A stretch of 64,000 bases of DNA from an uncultured Muribaculaceae bacterium (GCA_947627615.1 CANQWS010000016.1:1-64000); one strand, 5' to 3'. Positions 25,221 to 33,922 are shown, counted from the stretch's first letter. The notes: generated by a model not told the origin, from the letters alone. Program-made: numbers and translations.

Positions 25221-26203
25221 CAGCGGTTGTAGATGTCGGTTTTATAACATGCGAGATTCTCCGGCTTCACAAACCAGTCAATGGTGCGCTGCAGGCCCTG
25301 TTCAAGCGAAACCTCGGGTCTCCATTGGGTCAGAGAGGTGATGAGGGTGTTGTCGCCGAGCAGACGGCGAACCTCGCTTTTGGAGGGACGCAGACGTTCG
25401 GGGTCCGTCACCCAGGTTATATCGGCACCCATCAGCCGGGCTATGGTGTGGAGTGTATGCTCCATGGTCACCTCTTTGCCTGTGGCTATGTTGATTTCCA
25501 TGCCTTCGATTCCGGGAGCGGTGGCAAGGGCAATGAATCCGGCGGCCGTGTCCGTCACAAAGTTGAAGTCACGGGTGGGGGTGAGGTCGCCTACCTTGAT
25601 CTCTTTCTGTCCGGCGGCGATCTGCGAGATGATGGTGGGTATGATGGCGCGGGCGCTCTGGCGCGGTCCGTAGGTGTTGAACGGACGCGCTATCACCACC
25701 GGAGTGTCAAATGCGTTGTAGAAACTCTTGGCCAGAGCGTCGGCTCCGATTTTGGTGGCCGAATAGGGCGATTGCGGCTGCCGGGGATGGCTCTCGTCAA
25801 TCGGGACATACTGGGCGGTTCCGTAGACCTCGCTTGTAGAGGTCACAATGATGCGCCTCACGTTGCAGTCACGCGCTGCCTGAAGCATGTTGAGCGTGCC
25901 GCGTATGTTGGTGTCGACATAGCTGTCAGGGGCCACGTAGCTGTAAGGAATGGCTATCAGCGCCGCGAGATGGAACACCATGGTGCATCCGCGGGTTATG
26001 TGGCGGCAGAAGTCCGGGTCACGGACATCGCCGCTCACTACTTCAAGATTGGGGTCGCTGATCTGTTCGAGCCAGCCCCATGAATTGAAAGAATTATAAT
26101 AGCTGAGGGCTCTGACCCTGTAGCCTGCGGCAAGCAGCGCTTCGGTCAGGTGAGAGCCTATGAAGCCGTCAGCTCCGGTGACAAGTACCTGTTCTCTATC
26201 CAT
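25220..26203 (-). CDS. legB: NAD-dependent 4,6-dehydratase, LegB-like
   Basis: This 327-aa short-chain dehydrogenase/reductase has the Rossmann start MDREQVLVTGADGFIGSHL. It has the catalytic TSTSEVYGT (Ser/Thr), YSATKIGADAL (YxxxK), and the substrate loop RPFNTYGPRQSARAIIPTII. It resembles LegB, the UDP-GlcNAc 4,6-dehydratase that starts legionaminic acid synthesis; other sugar-nucleotide epimerases are the alternative. An upstream in-frame ATG (26284) would reach into the preceding gene; ATG 26203, 4 bases after its stop, is better. No LegC aminotransferase or NeuC/LegG epimerase is in the window, so the pathway must be completed elsewhere. Confidence 0.82.
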   Translation of the reverse strand: MDREQVLVTGADGFIGSHLTEALLAAGYRVRALSYYNSFNSWGWLEQISDPNLEVVSGDVRDPDFCRHITRGCTMVFHLAALIAIPYSYVAPDSYVDTNIRGTLNMLQAARDCNVRRIIVTSTSEVYGTAQYVPIDESHPRQPQSPYSATKIGADALAKSFYNAFDTPVVIARPFNTYGPRQSARAIIPTIISQIAAGQKEIKVGDLTPTRDFNFVTDTAAGFIALATAPGIEGMEINIATGKEVTMEHTLHTIARLMGADITWVTDPERLRPSKSEVRRLLGDNTLITSLTQWRPEVSLEQGLQRTIDWFVKPENLACYKTDIYNR

Positions 26204-26207
26204 ACTT

Positions 26208-26645
26208 TTATTGTTGTGTCTGTGACTGGTTGGTGAGAGCTCTGGTTGATTCGAGGATGGGCAGATTGGTCTCGGTGGGGACATAGATTACGGTCTTGTC
26301 GCTTAGATCGGACTGCTGGCGCACCCACAGATACTGAATATAGGTGGGTGTTATGGAGCCGTTTTCGATTCTGATGGCCTCGGCGGCTCCCTTGGCTCTC
26401 TCTATTTCGGCCTGGGCGTTGAGTTTCTCGGCCTCGAGGTTGGCTTTGGCTTCCTCAATCTTTATCTTGCGGTTCTGTTCGGCTTTGGCGAACTCGGCCT
26501 TGCCTTCCATTTCCTGAGACCATACGTTGTACCACGGTCTCACAAAGGCCATTGCCACAATGAAAGCCAGGACACCAAGGACTGCCCATACGGCTCTTCT
26601 GATAAGTTTCGGAGTGATGTTTACGTTGCTTGAATTGTTGTACAT
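26208..26645 (-). CDS. SPFH-tail-like membrane protein without a band-7 domain
   Basis: This 145-aa protein has one membrane helix (about 18-40: AVWAVLGVLAFIVAMAFV), then a charged helix (GKAEFAKAEQNRKIKIEEAKANLEAEKLNAQAEIERAKGAAEAI). It ends SITPTYIQYLWVRQQ ... DKTVIYVPTETNLPILES. The helix and tail look like the C-terminal end of prohibitin/HflK-type SPFH proteins, but the globular SPFH domain is missing. It is the first gene of the run into legB-neuD-neuB-rpoN. Whether it is a complete small protein family or a relic of a larger one is not known; conserved features in Bacteroidales favour a real gene. Function unknown. Confidence 0.75.
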   Translation of the reverse strand: MYNNSSNVNITPKLIRRAVWAVLGVLAFIVAMAFVRPWYNVWSQEMEGKAEFAKAEQNRKIKIEEAKANLEAEKLNAQAEIERAKGAAEAIRIENGSITPTYIQYLWVRQQSDLSDKTVIYVPTETNLPILESTRALTNQSQTQQ

Positions 26646-26759
26646 GATACTTGAAATGATTTAATCATTGTTCCGATGAATCAGAGCCGGAAGTCGACGG
26701 AACCCATAATTTCAGTGTGCAAAAAGTTCAAATTACTTCCTTTTCTGTCATTCATACTG

Positions 26760-26787
26760 CAAATATAATTCTAAATTCTTATTTTTG
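26760..26787. promoter_or_regulatory. Divergent -7 boxes between SPFH-like gene and antiporter
   Basis: On the minus strand TATATTTG (26767 to 26760) faces the SPFH-like gene. On the plus strand TATTTTTG (26780-26787) faces the antiporter. Both are exact TAnnTTTG, only 12 bases apart, so the two transcripts start back to back. The rest of the 199-base gap (26646-26844) shows nothing else. Confidence 0.55.
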
Positions 26788-26844
26788 CATGACATAGCTT
26801 AAGAAATTGCCCAACTTTGTTGGAAAACCCAGCGTTATCAAATT

Positions 26845-27840
26845 ATGATTATAAGTCTGCTATCACTTTTAGGCGGCCTGGTGATGATACTTGCCGGAGC
26901 CAATTATCTGACCGACGGGGCCTCGGACCTTGCCCGTCGCATGGGAGTCTCGGACCTCGTGGTAGGTCTCACCGTAGTGGCGTTCGGCACTTCGGCGCCT
27001 GAACTCGCCATTTCCATATTATCAGCCATCGAAGGGTCGTCAGGTCTGGCCGTGGGCAACGTCGTAGGTTCGAATCTGTTCAACACGCTTGTCATTGTAG
27101 GCGTAACGGCCATAGCGACACCCATAGTAGTCAGGCGCTCGATATTAAACAACGACATACCCATGGTGGTGCTTGCTTCGGTGGTGCTTCTTATAATGGG
27201 CAACGGAGTGCTGCTTGACGGTGCGAAGGACGCCGTGATAGGACGCGTGGACGGACTGATACTGCTCTGCCTGTTCATGGTTTTCATGCGTTACACGTTC
27301 ACTCAGGCCAAGGCCGTGCCTGAACCTGCCGCCAAAGCCGATCCGGCAGCGGTCAATGTCAGCGAAAACGCAAAATCGCTCCGGCTCTGGCAATCGCTGG
27401 TCTACGTAGCAGGCGGACTCGCGGCGCTGGTGTTCGGCGGAGATTTCTTTGTTGACGGCGCGTCCGACATAGCCCGACGCATGGGAGTGAGCGATGCAGT
27501 GATAGGCCTTACAATCGTGGCTGCCGGCACTTCTCTTCCGGAGCTTGCGGCATCGCTGGCCGCGGCGATGAAGGGACGTACTGATATGGCCCTCGGCAAT
27601 GTCATAGGGTCCAACATCTTCAATATATTCCTGGTACTCGGCTGTGCGGCTACCATCACACCGCTTCCTCTTGGCGGAATAGGTAATTTCGACCTGCTGT
27701 CGCTTACCGGCAGTGCGCTCCTGTTCTGGTTCTTCGGCAGCTTTTTCGGCAAGCGGACCATCAACCGGGCCGAGGGCGCGGTGCTTGTGGCCTGTTATGT
27801 GGCCTATACCGGATGGCTCGTGTCGCAGGCCGTAGGCTGA
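26845..27840 (+). CDS. Calcium/sodium (cation) antiporter, YrbG-like
   Basis: This 331-aa inner-membrane exchanger of the CaCA family has two inverted repeats of about five helices. The alpha-1 repeat reads VGLTVVAFGTSAPELAIS with GNVVGSNLFNT. The alpha-2 repeat reads IGLTIVAAGTSLPELAAS with GNVIGSNIFNI. Both contain the ion-binding Glu/Asn residues. A hydrophilic loop rich in Ala/Pro/Lys separates the halves near residues 155-175. The length matches the family. Its 3' end overlaps the convergent GT90 gene by 37 bases. Confidence 0.94.
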   Translation: MIISLLSLLGGLVMILAGANYLTDGASDLARRMGVSDLVVGLTVVAFGTSAPELAISILSAIEGSSGLAVGNVVGSNLFNTLVIVGVTAIATPIVVRRSILNNDIPMVVLASVVLLIMGNGVLLDGAKDAVIGRVDGLILLCLFMVFMRYTFTQAKAVPEPAAKADPAAVNVSENAKSLRLWQSLVYVAGGLAALVFGGDFFVDGASDIARRMGVSDAVIGLTIVAAGTSLPELAASLAAAMKGRTDMALGNVIGSNIFNIFLVLGCAATITPLPLGGIGNFDLLSLTGSALLFWFFGSFFGKRTINRAEGAVLVACYVAYTGWLVSQAVG

Positions 27841-28823
27841 CCCACCGTCTCGAAATATCTCTGGGCAACCATCCGTCCGATCAGAAGTTCGCGCTTGCGG
27901 TCAAGGAACTGCCTGACATATTCATGGGCATGTTCTATGATGGCCTTGGCTTCATCGGGATGGTCAATGTAATATTGCAGTTTTTCGGGCAGGTCGGTAT
28001 AGTCGGGGCGCACCTCGATATAATGGTATCCGCCTTTGAGACTGCCTTCCATGAACCATGATTCGATTCTCGGCCGCGGCATCACGGCGATTGAGTTGGA
28101 TGACATGACCCACTTGAGATTGGTGGCCACGTCATGGCCCTCGATCGTTGCGATGAACTTGTAGCCGAGCTGCTGCTCCACGGAGAGATAGCCTTTGATG
28201 AACGCGCGGTCGGTCACATATTCGTCATCGTTCACCTGGCCGGCGTCGCATAACGGATGATTGTGATAGAGCTCGAGGAATGCTGTGCGGTGGGGCTGGT
28301 TGCGGACAACGTTGCGGAACACGAGCATAGGCTTCTTGTCATCGTAGGCAACCGTGTCATTGATGAACGAGAAGTGACGCACGCTGTCAAGTTTAGTCAG
28401 CGCCGAACGGGTGGGATGCTCGTCGGAAACCGGACGGCTCTTGACGAAAGCGGCGCAAGGGGTCTCATAGTCTATGTCGCCGAAAAGATAGTTGAAACGG
28501 GCGTCGGGCGCTCCGATTCTGACCAGAGGAAACAGATCGAAGAAATAACCTGAGAAACGGTGCTTCTTGTGCCAGGGGAACTTGAATTCACGGACTCTGA
28601 CAGCTGTCTGACAGTCAATTGCCGCATCGGGACCGAGCTTCACGTAGTAGTCCACACGGCTCCGGGCGTAGGCGAGCTCGCTGTCGGTCAGGCGGCGCAA
28701 CTGACGCCGGAAATGCCACCGGAACCATCCTGACGGCAAGTAGTACCGGGCAAATCCGCCGGCATAGAAACCTAATCTTCTGGCGAACTTGGCGAGGGAA
28801 TGGCTGTCAAAGCGGATTCTCAT
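27804..28823 (-). CDS. GT90 (CAP10/LpsA-like) glycosyltransferase
   Basis: This 339-aa protein is a likely lipopolysaccharide core sugar transferase of family GT90. The key block is FIATIEGHDVATNLKWVMSSNSIAVMPRP, with the acidic sugar-nucleotide residues, then SWFMEGSLKGGYHYIEVRPDYTDLPEKL. These are the usual motifs of LpsA-like enzymes. There is no membrane segment. It starts at the last base of kdsB in a run waaA - acyltransferase - kdsB - GT90, which supports a role in the Kdo/core region of lipid A. Donor and acceptor cannot be read from sequence. Confidence 0.85.
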   Translation of the reverse strand: MRIRFDSHSLAKFARRLGFYAGGFARYYLPSGWFRWHFRRQLRRLTDSELAYARSRVDYYVKLGPDAAIDCQTAVRVREFKFPWHKKHRFSGYFFDLFPLVRIGAPDARFNYLFGDIDYETPCAAFVKSRPVSDEHPTRSALTKLDSVRHFSFINDTVAYDDKKPMLVFRNVVRNQPHRTAFLELYHNHPLCDAGQVNDDEYVTDRAFIKGYLSVEQQLGYKFIATIEGHDVATNLKWVMSSNSIAVMPRPRIESWFMEGSLKGGYHYIEVRPDYTDLPEKLQYYIDHPDEAKAIIEHAHEYVRQFLDRKRELLIGRMVAQRYFETVGQPTACDTSHPV

Positions 28824-29554
28824 TACTGATTCTGGGATTTCAAGTATGCCTCAACTCCGTCAATGTCCTTGCGGTTGTCCACCGAAAGGGATTTGCAGTG
28901 GCAGTTGTAATAGTAGATGGGCTTATGGTTTTCTATGAAGCGGAACGAATCGTTCTCTTCGATTTTCTCGATGGGGCCGCGGGGAGTGTTGTGATAGAAA
29001 TCAAGAGCTTTGCGGGTGAACGCGCCGACGCCCACGAATTTATGAAACACATAGTCCATGGCTCCTTTGGGGTAGGGTATCGGGCTGCGGGAAATGAATA
29101 GGCAGCGGTTGTCACGCGCGGTCACAATCTTGAGGTTGGTGGCGTCGACAACCTCCACGGGATTCGAGAAGTCCGTCATCAGGTTGCTGACGAAGAAGTC
29201 ATCGGGTTTCAGCCCTTCGGGCACGCACTGCACGATGGCATCGCGGGTCAGGAGGGGTTCGTCGCCGTTGACCATCACATAAAGGTCGGCCGGAATACGG
29301 GTCGATACTTCGTAGAGGCGCTCTGTGGCCGTGTCATGGTCGGAGCGTGTCATCACAACTTTTGCGCCGAAACTCTCGGCCGCAGTCCGGATTTTGTCAG
29401 AATCGGTCGCAACGTAGACCTCGCTGAAGATTTCCACTTCCTTGCAGTGCTCGTAGACCCACTGTATCATGGGTTTGCCGCAGATCAGAGCAAGCGGTTT
29501 CTCAAAAAAACGGGTTGACTCGGCGCGAGCCGGTATGACGCATATTATGTTCAT
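28823..29554 (-). CDS. kdsB: CMP-Kdo synthetase (KdsB-like cytidylyltransferase)
   Basis: This 243-aa enzyme activates an acidic keto-sugar as its CMP derivative. IPARAESTRFFEKPLALICGKPMI matches the nucleotide loop, VMVNGDEPLL the metal motif (usually QGDEP), and LFISRSPIPYP the Kdo-binding region. The C-terminal VDNRKDIDGVEAYL stands for VDTPEDLE. Neighbouring waaA and LpxL-like genes support Kdo as substrate. The divergent C-terminal half, and NeuB nearby, leave open that it acts on another ulosonic acid. Confidence 0.83.
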   Translation of the reverse strand: MNIICVIPARAESTRFFEKPLALICGKPMIQWVYEHCKEVEIFSEVYVATDSDKIRTAAESFGAKVVMTRSDHDTATERLYEVSTRIPADLYVMVNGDEPLLTRDAIVQCVPEGLKPDDFFVSNLMTDFSNPVEVVDATNLKIVTARDNRCLFISRSPIPYPKGAMDYVFHKFVGVGAFTRKALDFYHNTPRGPIEKIEENDSFRFIENHKPIYYYNCHCKSLSVDNRKDIDGVEAYLKSQNQ

Positions 29555-29571
29555 GATTTATTGTTGGTTTT

Positions 29572-30465
29572 TTATTGATTGTCGTCGGATTTTCTTGTGT
29601 AGCGCCATCGTTTGTGTGACCAGAGCCAGTAGGGGGGCTGCCGGCGGATGGTCTTCTCCATCATGCGCATGTATTCATGGCTGACGGGATATTCCTCATC
29701 GGGGATTGACGGCGTTATGCGCTTGAAGGTGAGCCGGTAGTGGCCGCGACCGGTTTTCTCCACATCGAGATACAGGAATTCGGCTTTTATCCGGCGTCCG
29801 ATTTCCTCGGCCCCTACGTTGATTATCGTTCCGGGGTGGTTGAGGAATGTCATGTAGTGATGCGAACGGTCATGATTGGGGCTGTGGTCATCGAGAATAC
29901 CCACGATGAAACTGCCCTCACGGCTCAGCCGGAAGAGAGAGCGCATGGCCTGGTCCTGAGGTATGTTGAGCGCTTTGAAACGGGCGCGCACTTTAAGCAT
30001 GATGCGGTCAAACGCCTTGTCGTGGACCGGTTTGTAGATCTGGGCCGTGGTTGACGGGCATTTGAAATGGTGGGTTATGGCCGGCACCCACTCCCAGTTG
30101 CAGTAGTGTCCGAGATAAAGCAATATGGGCCGGCCAGTGGCTCCAATCTGCTCCACCAGTCCAGCATTGATGACTTCTACGCGGCGGTCAATCGTTGTGT
30201 CGGAGACGCACAGTAGTTTTACGGTCTCTACTATGTTGTCGCAGAACTGATGGTAAAACGCGCGTTCGATTTCAAGAAGCTCTTCGGGGCTTTTCTCAGG
30301 AAAAGAATCCGCCAGGTGGCGGCGCACTATTTCTGTGCGGTAATGCATGCAGCGGTAGAAGATGAAATACAGGAAGTCACTTATTCCGTAGAGAATCCAC
30401 AGCGGCAACCATGCCAGCGGCATGAAGATGCACAGGTAGAGCGCGTATTTCAGTTTTTCCGCCAT
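29572..30465 (-). CDS. LpxL/HtrB-like lipid A acyltransferase
   Basis: This 297-aa inner-membrane acyltransferase probably adds a secondary acyl chain to Kdo-lipid A. An N-terminal membrane helix (YALYLCIFMPLAWLPLWIL) precedes the HX4E catalytic motif in LYLGHYCNWEW and the acceptor-side block FIVGILDDHSPN. Late motifs YPVSHEYMRMMEKTIRRQPPYWLWSHKRW are typical of the family. Its start overlaps the end of waaA by 16 bases and it ends 17 bases before kdsB, consistent with one Kdo/lipid A operon. Confidence 0.9.
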   Translation of the reverse strand: MAEKLKYALYLCIFMPLAWLPLWILYGISDFLYFIFYRCMHYRTEIVRRHLADSFPEKSPEELLEIERAFYHQFCDNIVETVKLLCVSDTTIDRRVEVINAGLVEQIGATGRPILLYLGHYCNWEWVPAITHHFKCPSTTAQIYKPVHDKAFDRIMLKVRARFKALNIPQDQAMRSLFRLSREGSFIVGILDDHSPNHDRSHHYMTFLNHPGTIINVGAEEIGRRIKAEFLYLDVEKTGRGHYRLTFKRITPSIPDEEYPVSHEYMRMMEKTIRRQPPYWLWSHKRWRYTRKSDDNQ

Positions 30466-31721
30466 AGGCTGTTTTCGATAGTCTTGACAATTTCAGCTGT
30501 AGCGCCGAGATTTCGGTTAACATATTCCTCGGCCAGGGTCTTGACCTCGGCGAGTTTTTCCGGAGTCATGGAGTCAATCCACGCTGACAGTTCCTCGGGC
30601 GTTGTGACCATAGCCCCAATGCCGAGGTCCATAAGCTGTTGCGGGGTGACCTTGCGTTCTATGCAGGGCCCGAAGCTGACGGGGAGTCCGTAGACCGTGG
30701 CTTCTATCACGCTGTGGAGGAAGGGTGTGAACCCGCCGCCCACGTAGGCCATTGTGGCGTAGCGGTAAATGTAGGCGAGTTTGCCTACGCAATCGATGAT
30801 GATGGCTCCGGCATCGCTGATGTCGGATTCCGGAGTGAGTTGCGAATAAACAGCGCACTTGCAGTCCATCGCTTTGGCTATTGCTTTCACGGAACCGGCG
30901 CTGATGTCATGGGGCACTATGATGGATTTCATTCCCGGATGGCAGTTGAGGGCTCCGGCAACCAGAGCGAGGTCGCGTTTGTCGCTGATGCTTCCGGCTA
31001 TGAAGACGTTTTCGGCCCCTTTGGTGAAGCGGTCGAGAACAGGGTCGGACCAGGGTGTGCGGGCCACGTGCGATGCATTGTCGAACAGCGGGTCGCCCGA
31101 CAGGGTGGCGTTCGTGTGGCCGAGCATTCTCAGATTGAACAGGGAATTGTCGTCAAGCACAAAGAATCTCTTGTAGGAACTCAGCGTGCGGCGGAACAGT
31201 TTGCCATACCAGCGGAAGAATGACGAGTCATTGCGGATGATGGCCGACACGAGATAGGTGGGTATGGCGCGGAATTTAAGCTCCTCAAGCATGTTCGGCC
31301 AGTATTCCGATACCATGAAAACGGCCACCTTGGGCTTCACGGCTTCGAGGAATCCGCGCACGTTGCTGCGTGTGTCGAGCGGCAGATAGAACAGGTGGTC
31401 AACACCCGGATGGTTGTCTTTCAATGCCCTGTAGCCCGACGGGGAGAAGAACGTGAGAACAACAGTGGCCTTTCCGTCGGCTTTGATCCGGGCTATGAGA
31501 GGCCGGGCAATGGCATATTCCCCGAGCGACGAGGCGTGGAACCATACCACCGGACCTTCCGAAGGAACCGAGCGCATTTCGGCGTCAATCCTGCGCACAA
31601 GACCTATGCGTCCTTTCACAAATTCGGGGAATTTGCGGTTGACCTTGCGGGGCAGACAATGGGCATAGACTTTCAGTGCCGCATTGACCGTGTTGACGAT
31701 TATGTTGTACTTCAGATTCAT
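30450..31721 (-). CDS. waaA: Kdo transferase (3-deoxy-D-manno-octulosonic acid transferase)
   Basis: This 423-aa GT30 enzyme joins Kdo from CMP-Kdo to lipid IVA. After a membrane-anchoring N-terminus (MNLKYNIIVNTVNAALKVYAH) come WFHASSLGEYAIARPL with the catalytic Glu, VVLTFFSPSGYRAL, and the CMP-binding C-half with FIAGSISDKRD and YVGGGFTPFLHSVIEA. All are family motifs. Two other in-frame ATGs lie upstream (31733 and 31754), but a -7 box at 31752-31759 excludes the farthest. It heads the operon with the acyltransferase, kdsB and GT90. Confidence 0.94.
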   Translation of the reverse strand: MNLKYNIIVNTVNAALKVYAHCLPRKVNRKFPEFVKGRIGLVRRIDAEMRSVPSEGPVVWFHASSLGEYAIARPLIARIKADGKATVVLTFFSPSGYRALKDNHPGVDHLFYLPLDTRSNVRGFLEAVKPKVAVFMVSEYWPNMLEELKFRAIPTYLVSAIIRNDSSFFRWYGKLFRRTLSSYKRFFVLDDNSLFNLRMLGHTNATLSGDPLFDNASHVARTPWSDPVLDRFTKGAENVFIAGSISDKRDLALVAGALNCHPGMKSIIVPHDISAGSVKAIAKAMDCKCAVYSQLTPESDISDAGAIIIDCVGKLAYIYRYATMAYVGGGFTPFLHSVIEATVYGLPVSFGPCIERKVTPQQLMDLGIGAMVTTPEELSAWIDSMTPEKLAEVKTLAEEYVNRNLGATAEIVKTIENSLWRKN

Positions 31722-31751
31722 TCGGATTCTCATGGCGGACAAAACCGCACG

Positions 31752-31759
31752 CAAAGATA
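31752..31759 (-). promoter_or_regulatory. -7 box of the waaA operon
   Basis: The minus strand reads TATCTTTG, an exact TAnnTTTG, placing the RNA start near 31745. Confidence 0.55.
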
Positions 31760-31854
31760 CTAAATATTGTCGGATAAAACCGTTGCCGAGGGGACTTTTA
31801 GTAGAAAGACTGGAAAAAAGTACGAAAAATTGTCAGGGAAAGGCAAGCCGGGAA

Positions 31855-32757
31855 TCAGCGGACGAGGCAGAAGAGCAGCCGGTAGAACAGCGGTACATGC
31901 CGCAGGGCAAGAATATGGCTGTTGATTTCGGGATAAGTCCGGCGCCATTTCCGCAGGTCGCGTCCCGGCGCACGGGCATATTTCACCTTGGCGTGGAACT
32001 TGAGATGCAGCAAAAAGGTGTCAAGTTCGTCGGTCATTCCTTTTGCCTCTATATGGTCGATGATCAGGTCGGCTATGGCCAGATGGTCGGCAAGGAGTTT
32101 CTCTTTTCCGCTCCGTGAAAGTGATCCGGGATTGATGAAATATTCGTAGACCGGAACTTCAAGGTGGGCTATACGCGGTTTTGCTGTCATGAAGCGGGCG
32201 GTCACTCCGAGGTCGGCCCAACGGTCAAGTCCGGGATAGGGCATTGCCTCGCTCTGAACAATGCGTGTCCGGAACATCTTGTTGCACAGTGAGAAGTGGG
32301 CGGGATCTATGGGCATGTCGTTGAGCGATTCGAATCTGTTGGGCCTGATGAGCCTGGAGCGTTCGCCCTTGTGTTCAATGTAGCCCGCCACAACAAGGTC
32401 AGCTCCGGTCCTGCCGGCCTCATCAAGCATGGCCCTGATGGCGCCGGGGAGCATGCGGTCGTCGGAATCGCAGCATATCAGATATTCGCTGTCGGCCTCT
32501 TCCATCGCTCTGGCCATGGCCGAGGCATAACCCGCATGTTTTTCAAGGGTTATAACATTAATCGAGATTTTACGGCACTCCTTGCGTGCACGCTCAATTT
32601 CCTCGAGTGTCCGGTCGGTCGATGCATCGTTGCATATAATCAGGCAGCAGCCGTCGACATCCTGACTGTCAATGGAGGCTATGGCACGGCCGATGGTGCC
32701 GGCGGCATTGTAGGCCGGCATGATGACTGAAAGACGGTGGCGCGGAGCGGTAGTCAT
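31855..32757 (-). CDS. Family 2 glycosyltransferase
   Basis: This 300-aa GT-A enzyme starts LSVIMPAYNAAGTIGRAIASID, has the nucleotide-binding DASTDRT, the metal-binding ICCDSDDRMLPGAI (DxD), and FSLCNKMFRTRIV. It has no membrane helices. The C-terminal tail is helical (KVKYARAPGRDLRKWRRTYPE). Donor and product are unknown; placement between the AlbA_2 regulator and the waaA operon suggests an envelope glycan. It overlaps the upstream gene by 4 bases, so it is translation-coupled to it. Confidence 0.88.
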   Translation of the reverse strand: MTTAPRHRLSVIMPAYNAAGTIGRAIASIDSQDVDGCCLIICNDASTDRTLEEIERARKECRKISINVITLEKHAGYASAMARAMEEADSEYLICCDSDDRMLPGAIRAMLDEAGRTGADLVVAGYIEHKGERSRLIRPNRFESLNDMPIDPAHFSLCNKMFRTRIVQSEAMPYPGLDRWADLGVTARFMTAKPRIAHLEVPVYEYFINPGSLSRSGKEKLLADHLAIADLIIDHIEAKGMTDELDTFLLHLKFHAKVKYARAPGRDLRKWRRTYPEINSHILALRHVPLFYRLLFCLVR

Positions 32758-33455
32758 AGGCCGGAATCGGTTTTGTCGTTATCGGGCCGCTCGGTCAGAG
32801 CTATGCAGAAATGGCGCTCCGTGAACCGGAAATCGATTATGCCGAGAGCATAGAGGCGCACAACCATTTCATCGGCGGCGGTCCGCGAGACCATGCAGCG
32901 GCGGGTGATGTCATCCGGCTCAAGCGTCTGTTCTGACGTGAGAATGTCAAGCAGGGAGCGTTCGGCCTGCGAGAGGTTCAGCAGGGTGGGTTGTCCGGAG
33001 GCCTTGCGGCGCCAGGCCTTGACCATGAGCGGGGTGGCAACGATGTTTTCATCGGCCACGCGGTAATAGGCTCTCCAGGTGCCGTCAGGTTCCGAGGCCT
33101 GGACCGGTCTTGTCTGCGAGGCCGGTATCTCGGCCCGAATCACAATGGCTCCCTCGTCGGCCTTGATGGCCGTGAACTCAAGATGCTGCTCCGGGCGGCA
33201 ATAGAGCGACGCGGCCTGCTCGATGACATAGATGTCCTCTTCGTTGCGCACTCCGGCAATGACGCCGTTGTCCTTCACGCCTATCAGGAGCCGGCCTCCG
33301 GAGTTGTTGGCGAAAGCCGAGATGGACCGGGCTATCTTGCGGGCATCGGAAATGGAGAACTTGAAGTCCTGATGCTCGTGTTCGCCTTCAGCGATGATGC
33401 GCTGGAGGTAGAAGCGTCCTTTTATGGTCCTGATGTCTTTCACTCGGGATAGCAA
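32754..33455 (-). CDS. AlbA_2 (Schlafen-type) putative DNA-binding protein
   Basis: This 233-aa protein has an N-terminal AlbA_2 domain (residues about 20-150): EHEHQDFKFSISDARKIARSISAFANNSGGRLLIGVKDNGVIAGV is the strong signature, and YYRVADENI follows. The C-terminal third (LNLSQAERSLLDILTSEQTLEPDDITRRCMVSRTAADEMVVRLYALGI) looks like a winged helix. Such proteins are called ATP-binding or transcription regulators, but few have been tested. It lies 38 bases after luxS and overlaps the GT2 gene. Confidence 0.85.
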   Translation of the reverse strand: MLSRVKDIRTIKGRFYLQRIIAEGEHEHQDFKFSISDARKIARSISAFANNSGGRLLIGVKDNGVIAGVRNEEDIYVIEQAASLYCRPEQHLEFTAIKADEGAIVIRAEIPASQTRPVQASEPDGTWRAYYRVADENIVATPLMVKAWRRKASGQPTLLNLSQAERSLLDILTSEQTLEPDDITRRCMVSRTAADEMVVRLYALGIIDFRFTERHFCIALTERPDNDKTDSGL

Positions 33456-33493
33456 AGATTGTCGCGGGAAGGATTTGAAAGCACTTCGTCGAG

Positions 33494-33922
33494 TTATTTG
33501 CGGGCCTCGCGGCGGGCCGATTCGAGGTCCATAAACGAGTAGTTGCCGCAGTCACGGGGCGTGGCTCCCGGTATGTCGCCCTCGAATCCGGCTATGAATT
33601 CAAAGGTTTCCCGCATGAGCGGAAGTATGTCGGCAGGCTGCAGCTCTCCGCTAACAATCAGGTAATTGCCAGTCAGGCATCCCATGGGACCCCAGTAGAT
33701 GATGCGGTCGCCCCACGAGGGATGGTTGCGCAGGAATGTGGCGGCCAGATGCTCCATGGCGTGGATGGCGGCGCCTGACAGCGGTTCCTGACGGTTGGGC
33801 TCGGTCATGCGTATGTCAAAGGTGGTGATGACATCGCCCGAGGGAGTGGTGTCGGAACGGGAAAGGAATATTCCGCGGCTCAGCCGGTTGTGGTCAACGG
33901 TGAAACTTGCAATCTTTTTCAT
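33494..33922 (-). CDS. luxS: S-ribosylhomocysteine lyase (AI-2 synthase)
   Basis: This 142-aa zinc enzyme splits S-ribosylhomocysteine to homocysteine and DPD, the precursor of autoinducer-2. The metal motif HAMEH (AIHAMEHLAATFLRN, about residues 54-58), the active-site Cys in MGCLTGNYLI and the third metal ligand Cys in RDCGNYSFMDLESA are all present. It is somewhat shorter than the usual 150-160 residues, mainly at the C-terminus, with no key residue lost. Its start shares one base with the end of the nucleosidase gene, so both steps of SAH recycling are co-translated. Confidence 0.96.
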   Translation of the reverse strand: MKKIASFTVDHNRLSRGIFLSRSDTTPSGDVITTFDIRMTEPNRQEPLSGAAIHAMEHLAATFLRNHPSWGDRIIYWGPMGCLTGNYLIVSGELQPADILPLMRETFEFIAGFEGDIPGATPRDCGNYSFMDLESARREARK

